Shown here in pieces: positions 14,675 to 24,078 of a stretch of DNA of 59,639 nucleotides. The stretch lies in NCBI RefSeq assembly GCF_019417665.1, contig NZ_DXUU01000013.1, positions 1 through 59,639 on the forward strand. The letters run 5' to 3'. Position numbers and translations under genes: made by a program. Below the pieces are notes generated by a model. The model searched no databases. It worked only from the letters and a program-made list of their open reading frames with translations, and was not told where the DNA came from. Position 1 is the first letter of the stretch. Each line of letters begins with the position of its first letter. The stretch is from Ruminococcus sp. (GTDB taxonomy: Bacteria; Bacillota; Clostridia; Oscillospirales; Ruminococcaceae).

Positions 14675-15436
14675 TTATGCGCAGGTTTCATCAATCAATG
14701 CCGCCAGCGTTTCTTTTGGCACAGAAACCACGGTTTCATAGGTGCTCTGCGGTTTGCTGTAGGTAATCCCATCAGAGGTAAATGTGTCTGCGTCGTCTGG
14801 TACAGCTGCCTCTGCGCCGGGAAGCGAGAGCAAGTCGGTTGCCAGCGGTTCCTGCCAGCCCTTGTCATCGATAATCAATGCCTGATTTGTCCAGCGGTCT
14901 CCCTCCAGGCGGAACATCCCCTGATATTCGTTTGTAAGTGTATAGGTGTCATCATTGGTATATTTCCCGAAAAAGAGCAAGGTGTCGCCGACTGTGGGGA
15001 TATAGGTGTTGCACCAGTCCGCATAAACCAATGCGGATTTTCGTTCATCTTCGGTGTGTTCGGGATCCAGTTCATAGGAAACGGCATCTGTATATGTCGT
15101 ATAATCGGCATATCCGCCGGTCAGTTCCAGTACGGCGTCTTCAAAGCTGCCTTTATACACCTTTTTTATTTCCGGTGTAATTTTGGTGTATATCTGTTTT
15201 GAAGTGGAAGAAATGCGGAAATCAGTTTCTGCCACGGTGATCTCGGCGATCAGATCTGATGCAGCGATCAATTCATCCAGCGAATCTGCGGAATCTACAA
15301 ATTCTACTTCCGGCGAGGGAATTGTCATGATGACTCCGTTCGCAGGCTGTTCAGTGGATGATGCCTGACCGGCACAGCCGGACAGAATAGATAGGCATAG
15401 TGTTGAAGTAATGAGAATATGATTGTTACGTTTCAT
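14675..15436 (-). CDS. Lipoprotein of unknown function
   Basis: 253 residues. The signal peptide MKRNNHILITSTLCLSILSGC ends in lipobox LSGC. A Ser/Thr spacer then leads to a mixed alpha/beta domain with repeated aromatic/acidic runs (ITPEIKKVYKGSFEDAVLELTGGYADYTTY; VGDTLLFFGKYTNDDTYTLTNEYQGMF). The order (induction motif, KGS..., GDTLLFFG, YQGMFR) resembles secreted OB-like domains but I do not recognise the family. ATG 15436 follows AAAGGAGGAGC. An AT-rich stretch (15467-15560) separates it from the MITE. Confidence 0.8.
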   Translation of the reverse strand: MKRNNHILITSTLCLSILSGCAGQASSTEQPANGVIMTIPSPEVEFVDSADSLDELIAASDLIAEITVAETDFRISSTSKQIYTKITPEIKKVYKGSFEDAVLELTGGYADYTTYTDAVSYELDPEHTEDERKSALVYADWCNTYIPTVGDTLLFFGKYTNDDTYTLTNEYQGMFRLEGDRWTNQALIIDDKGWQEPLATDLLSLPGAEAAVPDDADTFTSDGITYSKPQSTYETVVSVPKETLAALIDETCA

Positions 15437-15578
15437 GAAGCTCCTCCTTTCTGGAAAACGGAACATTTTTTCTATTTATAGAATACAATAAACATGATAA
15501 TTTGTCAATATAAAGAAAAATAAATTGTGCAATATCATAAATATAGAACATTTTATTTGTGAATATGTACTACTGTAA

Positions 15579-15739
15579 GAGTCTGTTCAGTATCTGGGCG
15601 TGCGCAGATTGCGCAGTCAGATTTTTTGGGAGATGAAGTGAAAAACGGAGGAAATCCTTTGTGGATTTCCGAGTATTTTCGCAAAATCTCCCAGAAAAGA
15701 TGCAAGCAAGATGCGTGCGAGAAGATGCTGAACAGGCTC
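15579..15739. mobile_element. MITE with GAGCCTGTTCAG termini and TAA duplication
   Basis: 161 bp. Left end GAGTCTGTTCAGTATCT and right end (reverse complement) GAGCCTGTTCAGCATCT match at 15 of 17 positions and are flanked by TAA on both sides (15576-15578, 15740-15742). The interior holds nested palindromes (GGAAATCC..GGATTTCC) and no open frame. Its right 45 bases recur in reverse at 59593-59639. Confidence 0.75.
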
Positions 15740-15953
15740 TAAGGGCAACTGCGTTCGCCGGCTGGATCATTTCTAAGAAATCATATCCAGATACAGAGTA
15801 TACTGGAATCCAAAAAAGGATCTGTCCAAAACCACAATATTTTTCAAAAGAATTGTCAAACACATATTGACTATTTCCCGATTTTCGGGTATGATTATAT
15901 TAAGAGAATTTTTGCAGGAAAAGACCTGCAATTCCAATACAGGAGGAATCCAT

Positions 15954-18161
15954 ATGAAGAAACGAGGACATCTCGGCGCACAGATCTGGGCGCTGCTGCT
16001 CAGCGCAGCCATGCTATGCGGCACAGGGTGCAGCAGTACCGGTGGAAAAGACAGTACATCCGCAGACTACACCTGGGGCAATGTCGCCATCGGCGGCGGC
16101 GGTTATGTCACCGGCATGGAATATAATCCCACGGAAGAGGGACTGGTCTATGCCAGAACAGATATCGGCGGTTTGTACCGCCGTCAGAAGGATGGAAACT
16201 GGGTGCCTCTGACGGATTTCCTCGGCTCTGACGAGTGGAGCTATATCGGCATTGAGAGCATGGCAACCGACCCGGTGGAACCCAATCGGGTATATTTTGC
16301 TGGCGGTACTTATATGAACGATCCGGGCGCACTGTTTGCATCGGAGGACTACGGCGAGACATGGACACGGTTTGACGCACCCTTCAGCTGCGGCGGCAAT
16401 CAGTCCGGTCGAGGCTGCGGCGAGCGTATGGGCGTCAATCCCAAAAACAATAAAGAAGTATGGTTCGGTTCTCGGGACAGCGGTCTCTGGAAAACTGAGG
16501 ATTACGGCAAGAACTGGGAGGAAGTGACTTCTTTCCCGGTGAAGGGCAACTATAAGCAGGAGAGCAACAGCATTGGTATCATGTGGGTGGAATTCGACCC
16601 CACTTCTGAGGATATGTATGTGGGCGTTGCCATGACAGACGGTGTGTGCATCTATAAAACCGCTGACGGCGGCAGCACCTGGACACCTCTGGCGGAAAAT
16701 GCCAAGGGCATGTATCCGCTCCATGCGGGCTTTTCCTCTAACGGAAAGCTCTATCTGGCATATTCCGACAACTGTGGCCCTAATCTGTCCCCGACAGCAG
16801 GGGCAGTGTACTGCTATGACCCGGCATCGGACAGCTTTACGGATATCACTCCCGATCTGAACGATGGGAGACAGGGTGGATTTGGCGGTATTTCAGTAGA
16901 TGCGCAGAATCCTGATACCGTTGTGGTTTCCACTCTGGGCTGGTGGTCGGACAACGGGGATAACCTGTACTACACTACCGACGGCGGTAAGACCTGGAGC
17001 GGTCTGTTTCATAATAATACCGGCGAAACAGGCTATCAGATGGACACCTCTGAGGCATCCTGGCTGGACTGGGGACGGGGTGAAAATCAGGCAAAGACCG
17101 GTTGGTGGGTTGCAGATGTGAATATCAACCCGTTCAATTCTGATGAGGTCATGTATGGTACTGGTGCGACCATTTATTCCACTACCAATATGACGAAGAT
17201 CGGCACAGAATCAGTGAACATCGCCTTTGATGCGTACGGGCTGGAGGAAACGGCAGTGTTCAAGATGATCGCACCGCCGGCAAACGAAAGCGGTGATTCA
17301 CCTCAGCTGTACTCCATTATGGGCGACCTGACAGGTTTTGCCCATATGGATGTGACAAAGTGTCCGGACGATGCCCACTTTATGAAAAACGGTAAGCCCA
17401 CAGGCCTCGACTGTGCATTCCTAGAGCCGAACATTGCAGTATATGCCAGCGAGGAAAAGACCACTGCGCTAACCTATACCAAGGACGGCGGAAAGACCTG
17501 GGAGTCGGTGAAGCATAAGCCCGACCCGGCAGCCGGCGGTCAGGTGGCAATGGCAGCAGACGGCAGCTCCTTTATCTGGGTGCCCAGCAGTGTTTCCGGA
17601 ACGCCTTATGTTACAACAGATTTCGGCGAGACCTGGTACTACGTAGAAGGTTTGGGCTATAACGCAAAGATCACGGCGGATCGTGTGAATCCGAAGATTT
17701 ATTATGCCGCCTGCGACGGACTATTTTATGTATCCAAGGACGGCGGTCTGACCTTTGAATCCACAGGACAGATGGTGGCAGATTCCGCAGAGCCGGTCAC
17801 TGTTTTTGGCAAGGAAGGTCATGTATGGCTGACCAGCACCACCTTGATTATGTATACTGAGGATGCCGGGGAGAGTTTCCAGACGGTAAAGACTCTGTCC
17901 ACTGTGGACAGCATCGGCTTCGGCAAGGCGAAGAATGAGAAGAACTATCCTGTGATCTATGCAGAGGGCGATGACGGTACAAACGGCTATGGTATTTACA
18001 AATCCGAGGACAAGGGGGAGAACTGGGTACGCATCAATGATGACCAGCATCTGTTCGGTAATCTGAATCCCAAGTATATCACTGGCGACAGCAATGTCTA
18101 TGGCAGAGTATATTTTGCCACAGATGGACGTGGAATTGTAATGGGTGATATTGTCCAGTGA
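15954..18161 (+). CDS. GH74 xyloglucanase lipoprotein
   Basis: 735 residues. It carries a lipoprotein signal peptide ending MLCGTGC, so it is anchored to the membrane rather than released. The rest is the GH74 double beta-propeller with many sialidase-like repeats (EDYGETWTRFD, EDYGKNWEEV, TADGGSTWTPL, TDGGKTWSGLF, KDGGKTWESV). YARTDIGGLYRR holds the probable catalytic Asp of the first propeller. WWVADVNINPFNSDEVMYGTGATIYST matches the second catalytic region. GH74 enzymes cut xyloglucan backbones. No dockerin or CBM is present. AGGAGGAAT precedes the ATG. The stop overlaps the next gene. Confidence 0.92.
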   Translation: MKKRGHLGAQIWALLLSAAMLCGTGCSSTGGKDSTSADYTWGNVAIGGGGYVTGMEYNPTEEGLVYARTDIGGLYRRQKDGNWVPLTDFLGSDEWSYIGIESMATDPVEPNRVYFAGGTYMNDPGALFASEDYGETWTRFDAPFSCGGNQSGRGCGERMGVNPKNNKEVWFGSRDSGLWKTEDYGKNWEEVTSFPVKGNYKQESNSIGIMWVEFDPTSEDMYVGVAMTDGVCIYKTADGGSTWTPLAENAKGMYPLHAGFSSNGKLYLAYSDNCGPNLSPTAGAVYCYDPASDSFTDITPDLNDGRQGGFGGISVDAQNPDTVVVSTLGWWSDNGDNLYYTTDGGKTWSGLFHNNTGETGYQMDTSEASWLDWGRGENQAKTGWWVADVNINPFNSDEVMYGTGATIYSTTNMTKIGTESVNIAFDAYGLEETAVFKMIAPPANESGDSPQLYSIMGDLTGFAHMDVTKCPDDAHFMKNGKPTGLDCAFLEPNIAVYASEEKTTALTYTKDGGKTWESVKHKPDPAAGGQVAMAADGSSFIWVPSSVSGTPYVTTDFGETWYYVEGLGYNAKITADRVNPKIYYAACDGLFYVSKDGGLTFESTGQMVADSAEPVTVFGKEGHVWLTSTTLIMYTEDAGESFQTVKTLSTVDSIGFGKAKNEKNYPVIYAEGDDGTNGYGIYKSEDKGENWVRINDDQHLFGNLNPKYITGDSNVYGRVYFATDGRGIVMGDIVQ

Positions 18162-18934
18162 GAACGAGACGCTATGGAAAATATATTCTGCGCTGGATTG
18201 TGACACTGACCCTGGCGGTGTGCATCATTGCCGGGGCAGTAATTGGCGGCGGCAGGCTGCTGCACATTTTTCTTACCAGCACCGGGCGGCAGGCATCGGA
18301 TGTGCCGGATGAAGAGACCTATCCGGTGCGTGGTGTGGATGTATCCTATTATCAGGGCAATGTGGATTGGGATGCCCTTGTGTCACAAGGAATCACCTTT
18401 GCGTTTATGAAGGCAACAGAGGGCGTTGATCACTGTGATACCCAGTTTTTGCAGAACTGGGAAAGTGCAAAGGATGCACCGATTTATGTAGGCGCATACC
18501 ATTTTTTTCGGTTTGAGGACAGCGGTGCGGCGCAGGCGGAAAATTTTATCCGCACAGTGCCGGTGACAGAAAACACCCTGCCACCTGTTATTGATGTGGA
18601 GCTGTATCCGTCCCTGGAAACAGAACCGGACAGAGAGACCACACAGGAAAATTTGCAGGAAATGCTGGACTTGCTGGAGGAGCACTATGGCGTGAAGCCC
18701 ATTCTCTATGCAGCGCCAAACACATACCGTAATTATGTGAAGTATTTCGCTGATGAGTACCCCATCTGGCTCAGCAACTATTATTATGAGCCGTATTCTG
18801 ACTGGACATTCTGGCAGTACACGGATTCCGGGATGCTGGAGGGATATGACGGCTATCAAACGCATATTGATTTGAATGTGTATCGGGGCAGCCTGGAAGA
18901 ATTCCGGGAAATGTTCGGGTTGAGGGCGTTTTGA
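18158..18934 (+). CDS. Membrane-anchored GH25 lysozyme
   Basis: 258 residues. An N-terminal membrane helix (WIVTLTLAVCIIAGAVIGGG, about 10-30) precedes a GH25 muramidase domain. The domain shows VRGVDVSYYQGNVDW, FAFMKATEG, GAYHFFRF, PVIDVEL (catalytic Asp/Glu) and FWQYTDSG. It cuts the MurNAc-GlcNAc bond of peptidoglycan. A GTG start shares bases with the GH74 stop (GTGA), so it is translationally coupled to the xyloglucanase. No better in-frame start is visible. Confidence 0.9.
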   Translation: MRTRRYGKYILRWIVTLTLAVCIIAGAVIGGGRLLHIFLTSTGRQASDVPDEETYPVRGVDVSYYQGNVDWDALVSQGITFAFMKATEGVDHCDTQFLQNWESAKDAPIYVGAYHFFRFEDSGAAQAENFIRTVPVTENTLPPVIDVELYPSLETEPDRETTQENLQEMLDLLEEHYGVKPILYAAPNTYRNYVKYFADEYPIWLSNYYYEPYSDWTFWQYTDSGMLEGYDGYQTHIDLNVYRGSLEEFREMFGLRAF

Positions 18935-19000
18935 CACTTGGAATGTCTGGATATGGTGTGTGGTATTTGTTAGTGCATGTGAAGATGGAAGTGGATTTCG

Positions 19001-19216
19001 TTGAAAATGTCCCACTGGGACGTTTTCAAAATTTTACTTGCTGGAAGGGTTTCACAAGGCGGGGCGGTCTTGTTCGCCCCGCCTCGAAAAAGCTGTCGCT
19101 TTTTCTCACCACCCTCTCCGTGGCGCAAGAGGATGCGCCGGGGTGTTTCGCCGCCAGGGCTTCCGCAGCCCTGGACCTGCGCCAGCTGTGCTCAGCTGGA
19201 CCAGCTTGCCAGGCAG
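19001..19216 (+). repeat. Multi-hairpin structured repeat, copy A
   Basis: A run of six local hairpins: 19001-19029 (13 bp, triloop ACT, one G-U pair on the plus strand), 19058-19083 (9 bp), 19086-19105 (8 bp, TGTC loop), 19122-19139 (5 bp), 19154-19174 (8 bp) and 19182-19199 (7 bp). The same order occurs in copies B (31212-31440, minus) and C (31505-31724, plus). Stems differ between copies with compensating changes. No credible open frame. Confidence 0.75.
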
Positions 19217-19305
19217 CCTTTTGGGAGATGGGAAAGTTGTGTTCTCAAATATTACTTGACTGAGACAATAGATGGGTGACGATTCCAACAGAAAGGACAA
19301 CAAAT

Positions 19306-20286
19306 ATGATCGAACCGATTTTTTTACAGGGCATTTGCAAGGACTATCTCTGGGGCGGAAACCGTCTGCGGGAAGAGTTTGGCAAGGTGAGTGATGCCGA
19401 TAAAATTGCAGAAAGCTGGGAACTGGCGTGCCACAAGGATGGCAGCAGCATTTTGCGTTCCGGTGCAGACGCCGGACTGGATCTACAGGAATATGTGGAC
19501 AGATACGGCACAGCTTTTTTGGGTACGAATTGTGCCGGATGCGAGACTGTTCCGGTACTTATTAAGCTTATTGATGCCAAACAGGATCTGTCCATCCAGG
19601 TGCACCCGGACGATGCCTATGCCATGGCGGCAGAGGGTGAACCGGGCAAGACGGAAATGTGGTATATTGTGGACTGTACACCAGGTGCGGCGCTGTATTA
19701 TGGCGTAAACCGGGAGGTTTCCAAAGAGGAATTTGCCCGGCGTATTGAGAATCAGTCCCTGACGGAAATTCTCAACCGGGTGGAGGTGAAGCCTGGGGAG
19801 TTGTATTTTATTCCCTCCGGCACGCTTCATGCCATCGGTGCAGGAATTCTTCTGGCGGAGATCCAGCAAAATTCTAATACCACCTATCGAGTATATGACT
19901 ACGGCAGACGAGGTGCAGACGGCAAGCTGAGACCGCTGCATGTGGAAAAGGCGCTGGATGTCACGAATCTTCGCACCACGGCACCGACTGTGCAGTATCC
20001 GACACAGAATATCCCTGGCGGTACAGTGCGGAAACTGGAGGCATGCGATTATTTTGCCTCGGATGTGGTAAATGTGTCGGGAACAACGGCATTTTCCGTA
20101 GGCGAAGAGACATTCCACCATCTGCTGGTGCTGACTGGTGAAGGCGTTCTGAAAACTGCCGCTGGTACAGCGAAAATCAGCAAGGGTGACAGCGTACTGC
20201 TCCCGGCAGGACTGGGGAAGTATGAAGTTACCGGGAATTGTCAGTTTATTGTGACGAGAATGGACAAGCCTGTCCGTTTGAAATAA
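19306..20286 (+). CDS. manA: Mannose-6-phosphate isomerase (type I)
   Basis: 326 residues. A zinc enzyme interconverting mannose 6-phosphate and fructose 6-phosphate. Marks: WGGNRL, SIQVHPDDAYA, GKTEMWYIVD and GTLHAIGAGILLAEIQQNSNTTYRVYDYGR, which hold the metal and substrate residues of the cupin fold. I take the ATG at 19306 after AAAGGACAACAAAT. It lies 18 bases before the glucokinase gene, forming a two-gene hexose operon that could handle mannan- and glucan-derived sugars. Confidence 0.95.
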   Translation: MIEPIFLQGICKDYLWGGNRLREEFGKVSDADKIAESWELACHKDGSSILRSGADAGLDLQEYVDRYGTAFLGTNCAGCETVPVLIKLIDAKQDLSIQVHPDDAYAMAAEGEPGKTEMWYIVDCTPGAALYYGVNREVSKEEFARRIENQSLTEILNRVEVKPGELYFIPSGTLHAIGAGILLAEIQQNSNTTYRVYDYGRRGADGKLRPLHVEKALDVTNLRTTAPTVQYPTQNIPGGTVRKLEACDYFASDVVNVSGTTAFSVGEETFHHLLVLTGEGVLKTAAGTAKISKGDSVLLPAGLGKYEVTGNCQFIVTRMDKPVRLK

Positions 20287-20304
20287 ATAGGAGGAATATG
20301 ACTT

Positions 20305-21249
20305 ATGAAGTATTACATTGGAATTGATCTGGGCGGAACGAATATTGTTGCTGGTGTGGTAAACGAGAACTATGAGATTCTCACAAAGGCAAGCGTCAAG
20401 ACCAATCTGCCCCGTCCGGCGGAGGAGATCGCCGCAGATATGGCAAAGGTCTCTCAGGAGGCTGTGGAAAAGGCAGGTCTGACCATGGATCAGATCGAGT
20501 GGATCGGCGTTGGCACACCTGGTGTAGCAAACAGCGCTACGGGCATTATTGAGTATTCCAACAACCTGGGCTTCCACAATACACCTATGGTGAAGTATCT
20601 GGAAACAGCGTTGGGCAAGCCGACTTTCATTGAAAATGATGCCAATGCAGCAGCTTACGGCGAATATGTTGCCGGTGCAGCAAAGGGCGCAAAGAATGCA
20701 GTCTGCATCACACTGGGCACTGGCGTAGGCGGCGGTATCGTCATCGACGGCAAAATTTACAGCGGTTCCAACTTCGGCGGTGCAGAGATCGGTCATACTG
20801 TGATCGCTGTAGATGGTCCTCAGTGTACCTGCGGCAGAAAAGGCTGCTTTGAGGTGTTCTCTTCCGCAACTGGTCTGGTGCGCATGACCAAGGAGGCATT
20901 GGAAGCCAATCCTGACAGTGCTATGAAGAACGAGGAGCACATTTCCGCACGAACTGCTTTCAACTACATGCGTGCCGGCGATGCGACAGCAAAGCAGGTT
21001 GTGGACGATTACATCAAGTATCTGGCAGCCGGCATCACCAATACCATCAACATCTTCCAGCCGGATGTACTCTGCATCGGCGGCGGTGTGTGCAATGAGG
21101 GCGATCCGCTGTTGGTTCCTATGAAGGAAATCGTAAAGCGTGAAGTTTATACCCGGAATTCCGAGAAGAATACGGAGATCGTCATTGCAGAACTGGGCAA
21201 TGATGCTGGTATCATCGGTGCGGCATTCCTGGGCAATGCGCAGGATTGA
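20305..21249 (+). CDS. glcK: ROK-family glucokinase
   Basis: 314 residues. ATP phosphate-binding motif GIDLGGTNIVAG (5-16), substrate region FIENDANAAAYGEYVAG, GTGVGGGIVIDG and the ROK zinc motif CTCGRKGCFEVFSS with the preceding HTVI. No N-terminal helix-turn-helix, so it is a kinase and not a ROK repressor. It phosphorylates glucose, released for instance by MalQ or cellodextrin cleavage. AGGAGGAATATG precedes the ATG. Confidence 0.94.
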   Translation: MKYYIGIDLGGTNIVAGVVNENYEILTKASVKTNLPRPAEEIAADMAKVSQEAVEKAGLTMDQIEWIGVGTPGVANSATGIIEYSNNLGFHNTPMVKYLETALGKPTFIENDANAAAYGEYVAGAAKGAKNAVCITLGTGVGGGIVIDGKIYSGSNFGGAEIGHTVIAVDGPQCTCGRKGCFEVFSSATGLVRMTKEALEANPDSAMKNEEHISARTAFNYMRAGDATAKQVVDDYIKYLAAGITNTINIFQPDVLCIGGGVCNEGDPLLVPMKEIVKREVYTRNSEKNTEIVIAELGNDAGIIGAAFLGNAQD

Positions 21250-21266
21250 TTCGGAGATACATATGC

Positions 21267-21342
21267 AAAGAGCTGTTGCAGGATTCGTGTCAGATGAAAC
21301 GGTGTAGACCGGGAATCTGCTGTTCCTGTAACAGCTCTTTTA
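21267..21342 (+). terminator. Terminator of manA-glcK
   Basis: AAAGAGCTGTTGCAGG pairs with CCTGTAACAGCTCTTT at the ends of a ~42-nt loop, followed by TTAT. The same stem type, with a REP pair in the loop, seems to follow the HAD gene near 1650-1799. Confidence 0.65.
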
Positions 21343-21428
21343 TCAACATTGTGTACAAATGTGGAAATCGCATTTTGTGCAGTTTGCTATTTTCCCCAAA
21401 AAATATAAACCAATGAAGGCAAAATCTA

Positions 21429-21457
21429 TTGACAGCGTGCACAAAAAGTGGTACAAT
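21429..21457 (+). promoter_or_regulatory. Promoter of the GH5 cellulase
   Basis: TTGACA (21429-21434), 17 bp, TACAAT (21452-21457). Confidence 0.7.
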
Positions 21458-21491
21458 AAAGATAATATTTTAAGTAAGGAGTTCGATACCC

Positions 21492-24002
21492 ATGAAGTTT
21501 ATGAAGAAACTGCTCAGCGCGGTAACTGCGGCAGCCATCGGTGTGTCTATGACCACTGCACTGTCTGCTGGTGTATCTGTTGCAACAGCAGCAGATATGA
21601 ACGCCATTGAGCTGGTAGAGGATATGGGACTGGGCTGGAATCTGGGAAATGCTCTGGACAGCACCAACACCTGGGATTCCTCTCTGACACCATCAAAAAT
21701 CGAGACCGCCTGGGGCAACCCGGTCACCACGGAATCCATGATCAAGGAGATCAAGAAGGCCGGTTTCAACACTGTCCGCATTCCTGTCACCTGGTGGGAC
21801 ATGACTGGCAAGTCCGGTACTGCGAATATGAGTGCCTTTGATGGAACTGTTGGTGATGAATATCTTGCCAGAGTAAAAGAGGTTGTGAATTATTGTATTG
21901 ATAACGATATGTATGCGATCATCAATACACATCATGATGAGGAGTGGGAGAAGGACACCTCTCAGCTGAACAAATTTAAGAAGCTCTGGGCTCAGATCGC
22001 AGATTATTTTAAGGATTATGACGAACATCTGGTATTTGAAGGCATGAATGAAGTCGGATTCTCCACAAGTGATGCCATGACTTATAACCAGGCGTTCGTG
22101 GATACAGTTCGTGCTTCCGGCGGTAATAATGCCGATCGTTTGCTCATCTGTACCGCAGACAGCAACAATACCGCAAAGGCATTGTCCGACAGCTTTTCTA
22201 TGCCGACAGATTCCTCCAATATGCTGGCAGTATCGGTACACTATTATGAACCGTCTACGTTCTGTGTAGCAGATACCACATCTTCCTGGGGGCATCGTGA
22301 GACATGGGGCACATCTTCTGATTATACGGTTCTTGAAAACGATTTCAACAAGCTGAAAACAAAGTTTACAGACAAGGGCGTAGGCGTTGTGATCGGCGAA
22401 TACGGTGTCTGCAATGCGGATAAATACGGCATCAATAAGACGCCGTATAATAAGGATCAGGAATCCATTGAAAAGTTCCTGGAAGCAGTTGCTTCTACAG
22501 CATATAATATGGATGGTGTCTGCCCGATTGTATGGGATGACTCGAATTCCGGAACGATCACGCTGTTTAACCGTGAGTCACTCAGCTGGTTCGACAGCAA
22601 CATTCAGGCGATTTTTACGAAGATCGCAAATGATGGTCCTGTCAATCCGGGTAAGGAAAAGACAGATCGTTTGACTTTCCAGGCGTCTGAAATTCTAGAT
22701 CCGGAATCCACCAGCGGTGACCTGCTTATCGACCTGAAACCGTACAAGGATCTGGGCATTAACCTTTCTTCCGTTGTAATCAACTACACCATCTCCGGCA
22801 ATAAGTCCTCTTATGGTACCGGCGGTGCAGTACAGTACAATATTGTGGATGAAAACGACGAATATCACTGGGCATATCAGCCGTATAGCTTCGTGGTCGG
22901 CGAATCTGTTACGACAGTAGATATCCCGGCAACCACTGTTGCAGAAGATGAGGACGGCAACAAGTATGAAGGTCCTATGGATATGGACTATCTGAAGATC
23001 GGTCATTGGTATGACTGGACAGATCCGTCCGGCGGTACTGTAGATTGGTCTTATGTAGATGTTACACTGATCTTTGATAACTTCTTCTATGTAGACGGCG
23101 ACACTACAGATACCACTACCTCTGGTACAACTGCTACCACGGATTCTTCTAAAACCACAACGGAAACTACTGCAACTACCCATATTGATATCGAACCTTA
23201 CGGCTGGGTATGGGCTGCTGGTCAGGCTGGTACGTATCAGTTCTGGGATAAAGATTCTGATGGCGTTATTCCAGTAGCCATTACTGGTAATGGCAGCTAT
23301 ACTGCATCTTATGTGCTTCCGGAGGGCGATGGTACAGGTTCTATTGAGTGCTTGATCCTGGATTCTGACATTAACGTATATCAGTTCCTGCCGGAAGATT
23401 ATGACGGCAGTGATCGTGTCAAGGATTGCGGTGTTGAATTTAAAATCGACAAGGTTTCTTTGGATGGCGTAGAGATTCCTTATACTGGTCCGACAGATGG
23501 TTCTCTGACCTATGGCAATGACGGTGTCAGCCTGAGACGGAATGTCCTGAACACATGGACTAACCCGTCTGTAAAGGATATCGATGGTTCTGAGGTTTCA
23601 CTGACAAAGATCCTGGAGATCCAGTTTACAGTTTCTGGTCTGCCTGGAGGAAACATCGAAACGACTACCAGCTCGGAAACCACAACCACTTCTGAAACAA
23701 CGACCACAACAACTACTACGACAACAACAGAAACATCTTCTGAAACAACCACTACTACCACCACTGGCACAACCGTAAGCGGCGATCCCAATGCATTCTA
23801 CGGCGATGTAAATCTGGATAGCAGAGTAGATATCACAGATGCTGTACTGCTGAATAAGATTGCAGCTGGTCAGGTGAAGCCGAATGATCAGCAGAGACTG
23901 AATGCAGATACAAATGCAAGCGGTGACCTGGATAACAGTGATGCGATCATTCTGTTGAAGTTCTTGGTACATCTGGTAAATGCACTTCCGTCGGCTGAAT
24001 AA
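21492..24002 (+). CDS. Cellulosomal GH5 endoglucanase with dockerin
   Basis: 836 residues. Signal peptide 1-34; GH5 catalytic domain about 38-380 with GWNLGNALD, NTHHDEEW, FEGMNE (acid/base Glu187) and IGEYG (nucleophile Glu303), most like subfamily 4. A beta-sandwich module at about 393-535 looks like a carbohydrate-binding module. A Thr linker follows, then a second beta module at about 565-710, a long Thr/Ser/Glu linker and a type I dockerin at about 768-833 with two calcium loops (DVNLDSRVDITD and DTNASGDLDNSD). It cuts beta-1,4-glucan and should dock on a cohesin outside this window. AAGGAG lies 11 bases before the ATG. Confidence 0.96.
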   Translation: MKFMKKLLSAVTAAAIGVSMTTALSAGVSVATAADMNAIELVEDMGLGWNLGNALDSTNTWDSSLTPSKIETAWGNPVTTESMIKEIKKAGFNTVRIPVTWWDMTGKSGTANMSAFDGTVGDEYLARVKEVVNYCIDNDMYAIINTHHDEEWEKDTSQLNKFKKLWAQIADYFKDYDEHLVFEGMNEVGFSTSDAMTYNQAFVDTVRASGGNNADRLLICTADSNNTAKALSDSFSMPTDSSNMLAVSVHYYEPSTFCVADTTSSWGHRETWGTSSDYTVLENDFNKLKTKFTDKGVGVVIGEYGVCNADKYGINKTPYNKDQESIEKFLEAVASTAYNMDGVCPIVWDDSNSGTITLFNRESLSWFDSNIQAIFTKIANDGPVNPGKEKTDRLTFQASEILDPESTSGDLLIDLKPYKDLGINLSSVVINYTISGNKSSYGTGGAVQYNIVDENDEYHWAYQPYSFVVGESVTTVDIPATTVAEDEDGNKYEGPMDMDYLKIGHWYDWTDPSGGTVDWSYVDVTLIFDNFFYVDGDTTDTTTSGTTATTDSSKTTTETTATTHIDIEPYGWVWAAGQAGTYQFWDKDSDGVIPVAITGNGSYTASYVLPEGDGTGSIECLILDSDINVYQFLPEDYDGSDRVKDCGVEFKIDKVSLDGVEIPYTGPTDGSLTYGNDGVSLRRNVLNTWTNPSVKDIDGSEVSLTKILEIQFTVSGLPGGNIETTTSSETTTTSETTTTTTTTTTTETSSETTTTTTTGTTVSGDPNAFYGDVNLDSRVDITDAVLLNKIAAGQVKPNDQQRLNADTNASGDLDNSDAIILLKFLVHLVNALPSAE

Positions 24003-24034
24003 TTTTGAATTGAAATTTTTGCTTTTGTGATAAG

Positions 24035-24078
24035 CATAAAAATGTCGAACTTGTTGATACAGGTTCGGCATTTTTATG
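24035..24078 (+). terminator. Terminator of the GH5 gene
   Basis: CATAAAAATGTCGAAC pairs with GTTCGGCATTTTTATG (one wobble pair), 12-nt loop. Confidence 0.85.

Noticed and set aside
15661..15870. Plus-strand frame across the right end of the MITE
   Set aside because: It is created by the element's inverted repeats and runs into an intergenic region.
19026..19263. Overlapping plus-strand frames of 70-110 codons in structured repeat copy A
   Set aside because: They differ in frame between copies and are interrupted in B and C; hairpins explain the sequence better.
23640..23780. ACA/ACT-rich tract as a microsatellite or regulatory repeat
   Set aside because: It encodes the Thr-rich linker of the GH5 cellulase in frame, as expected for Ruminococcus enzymes.
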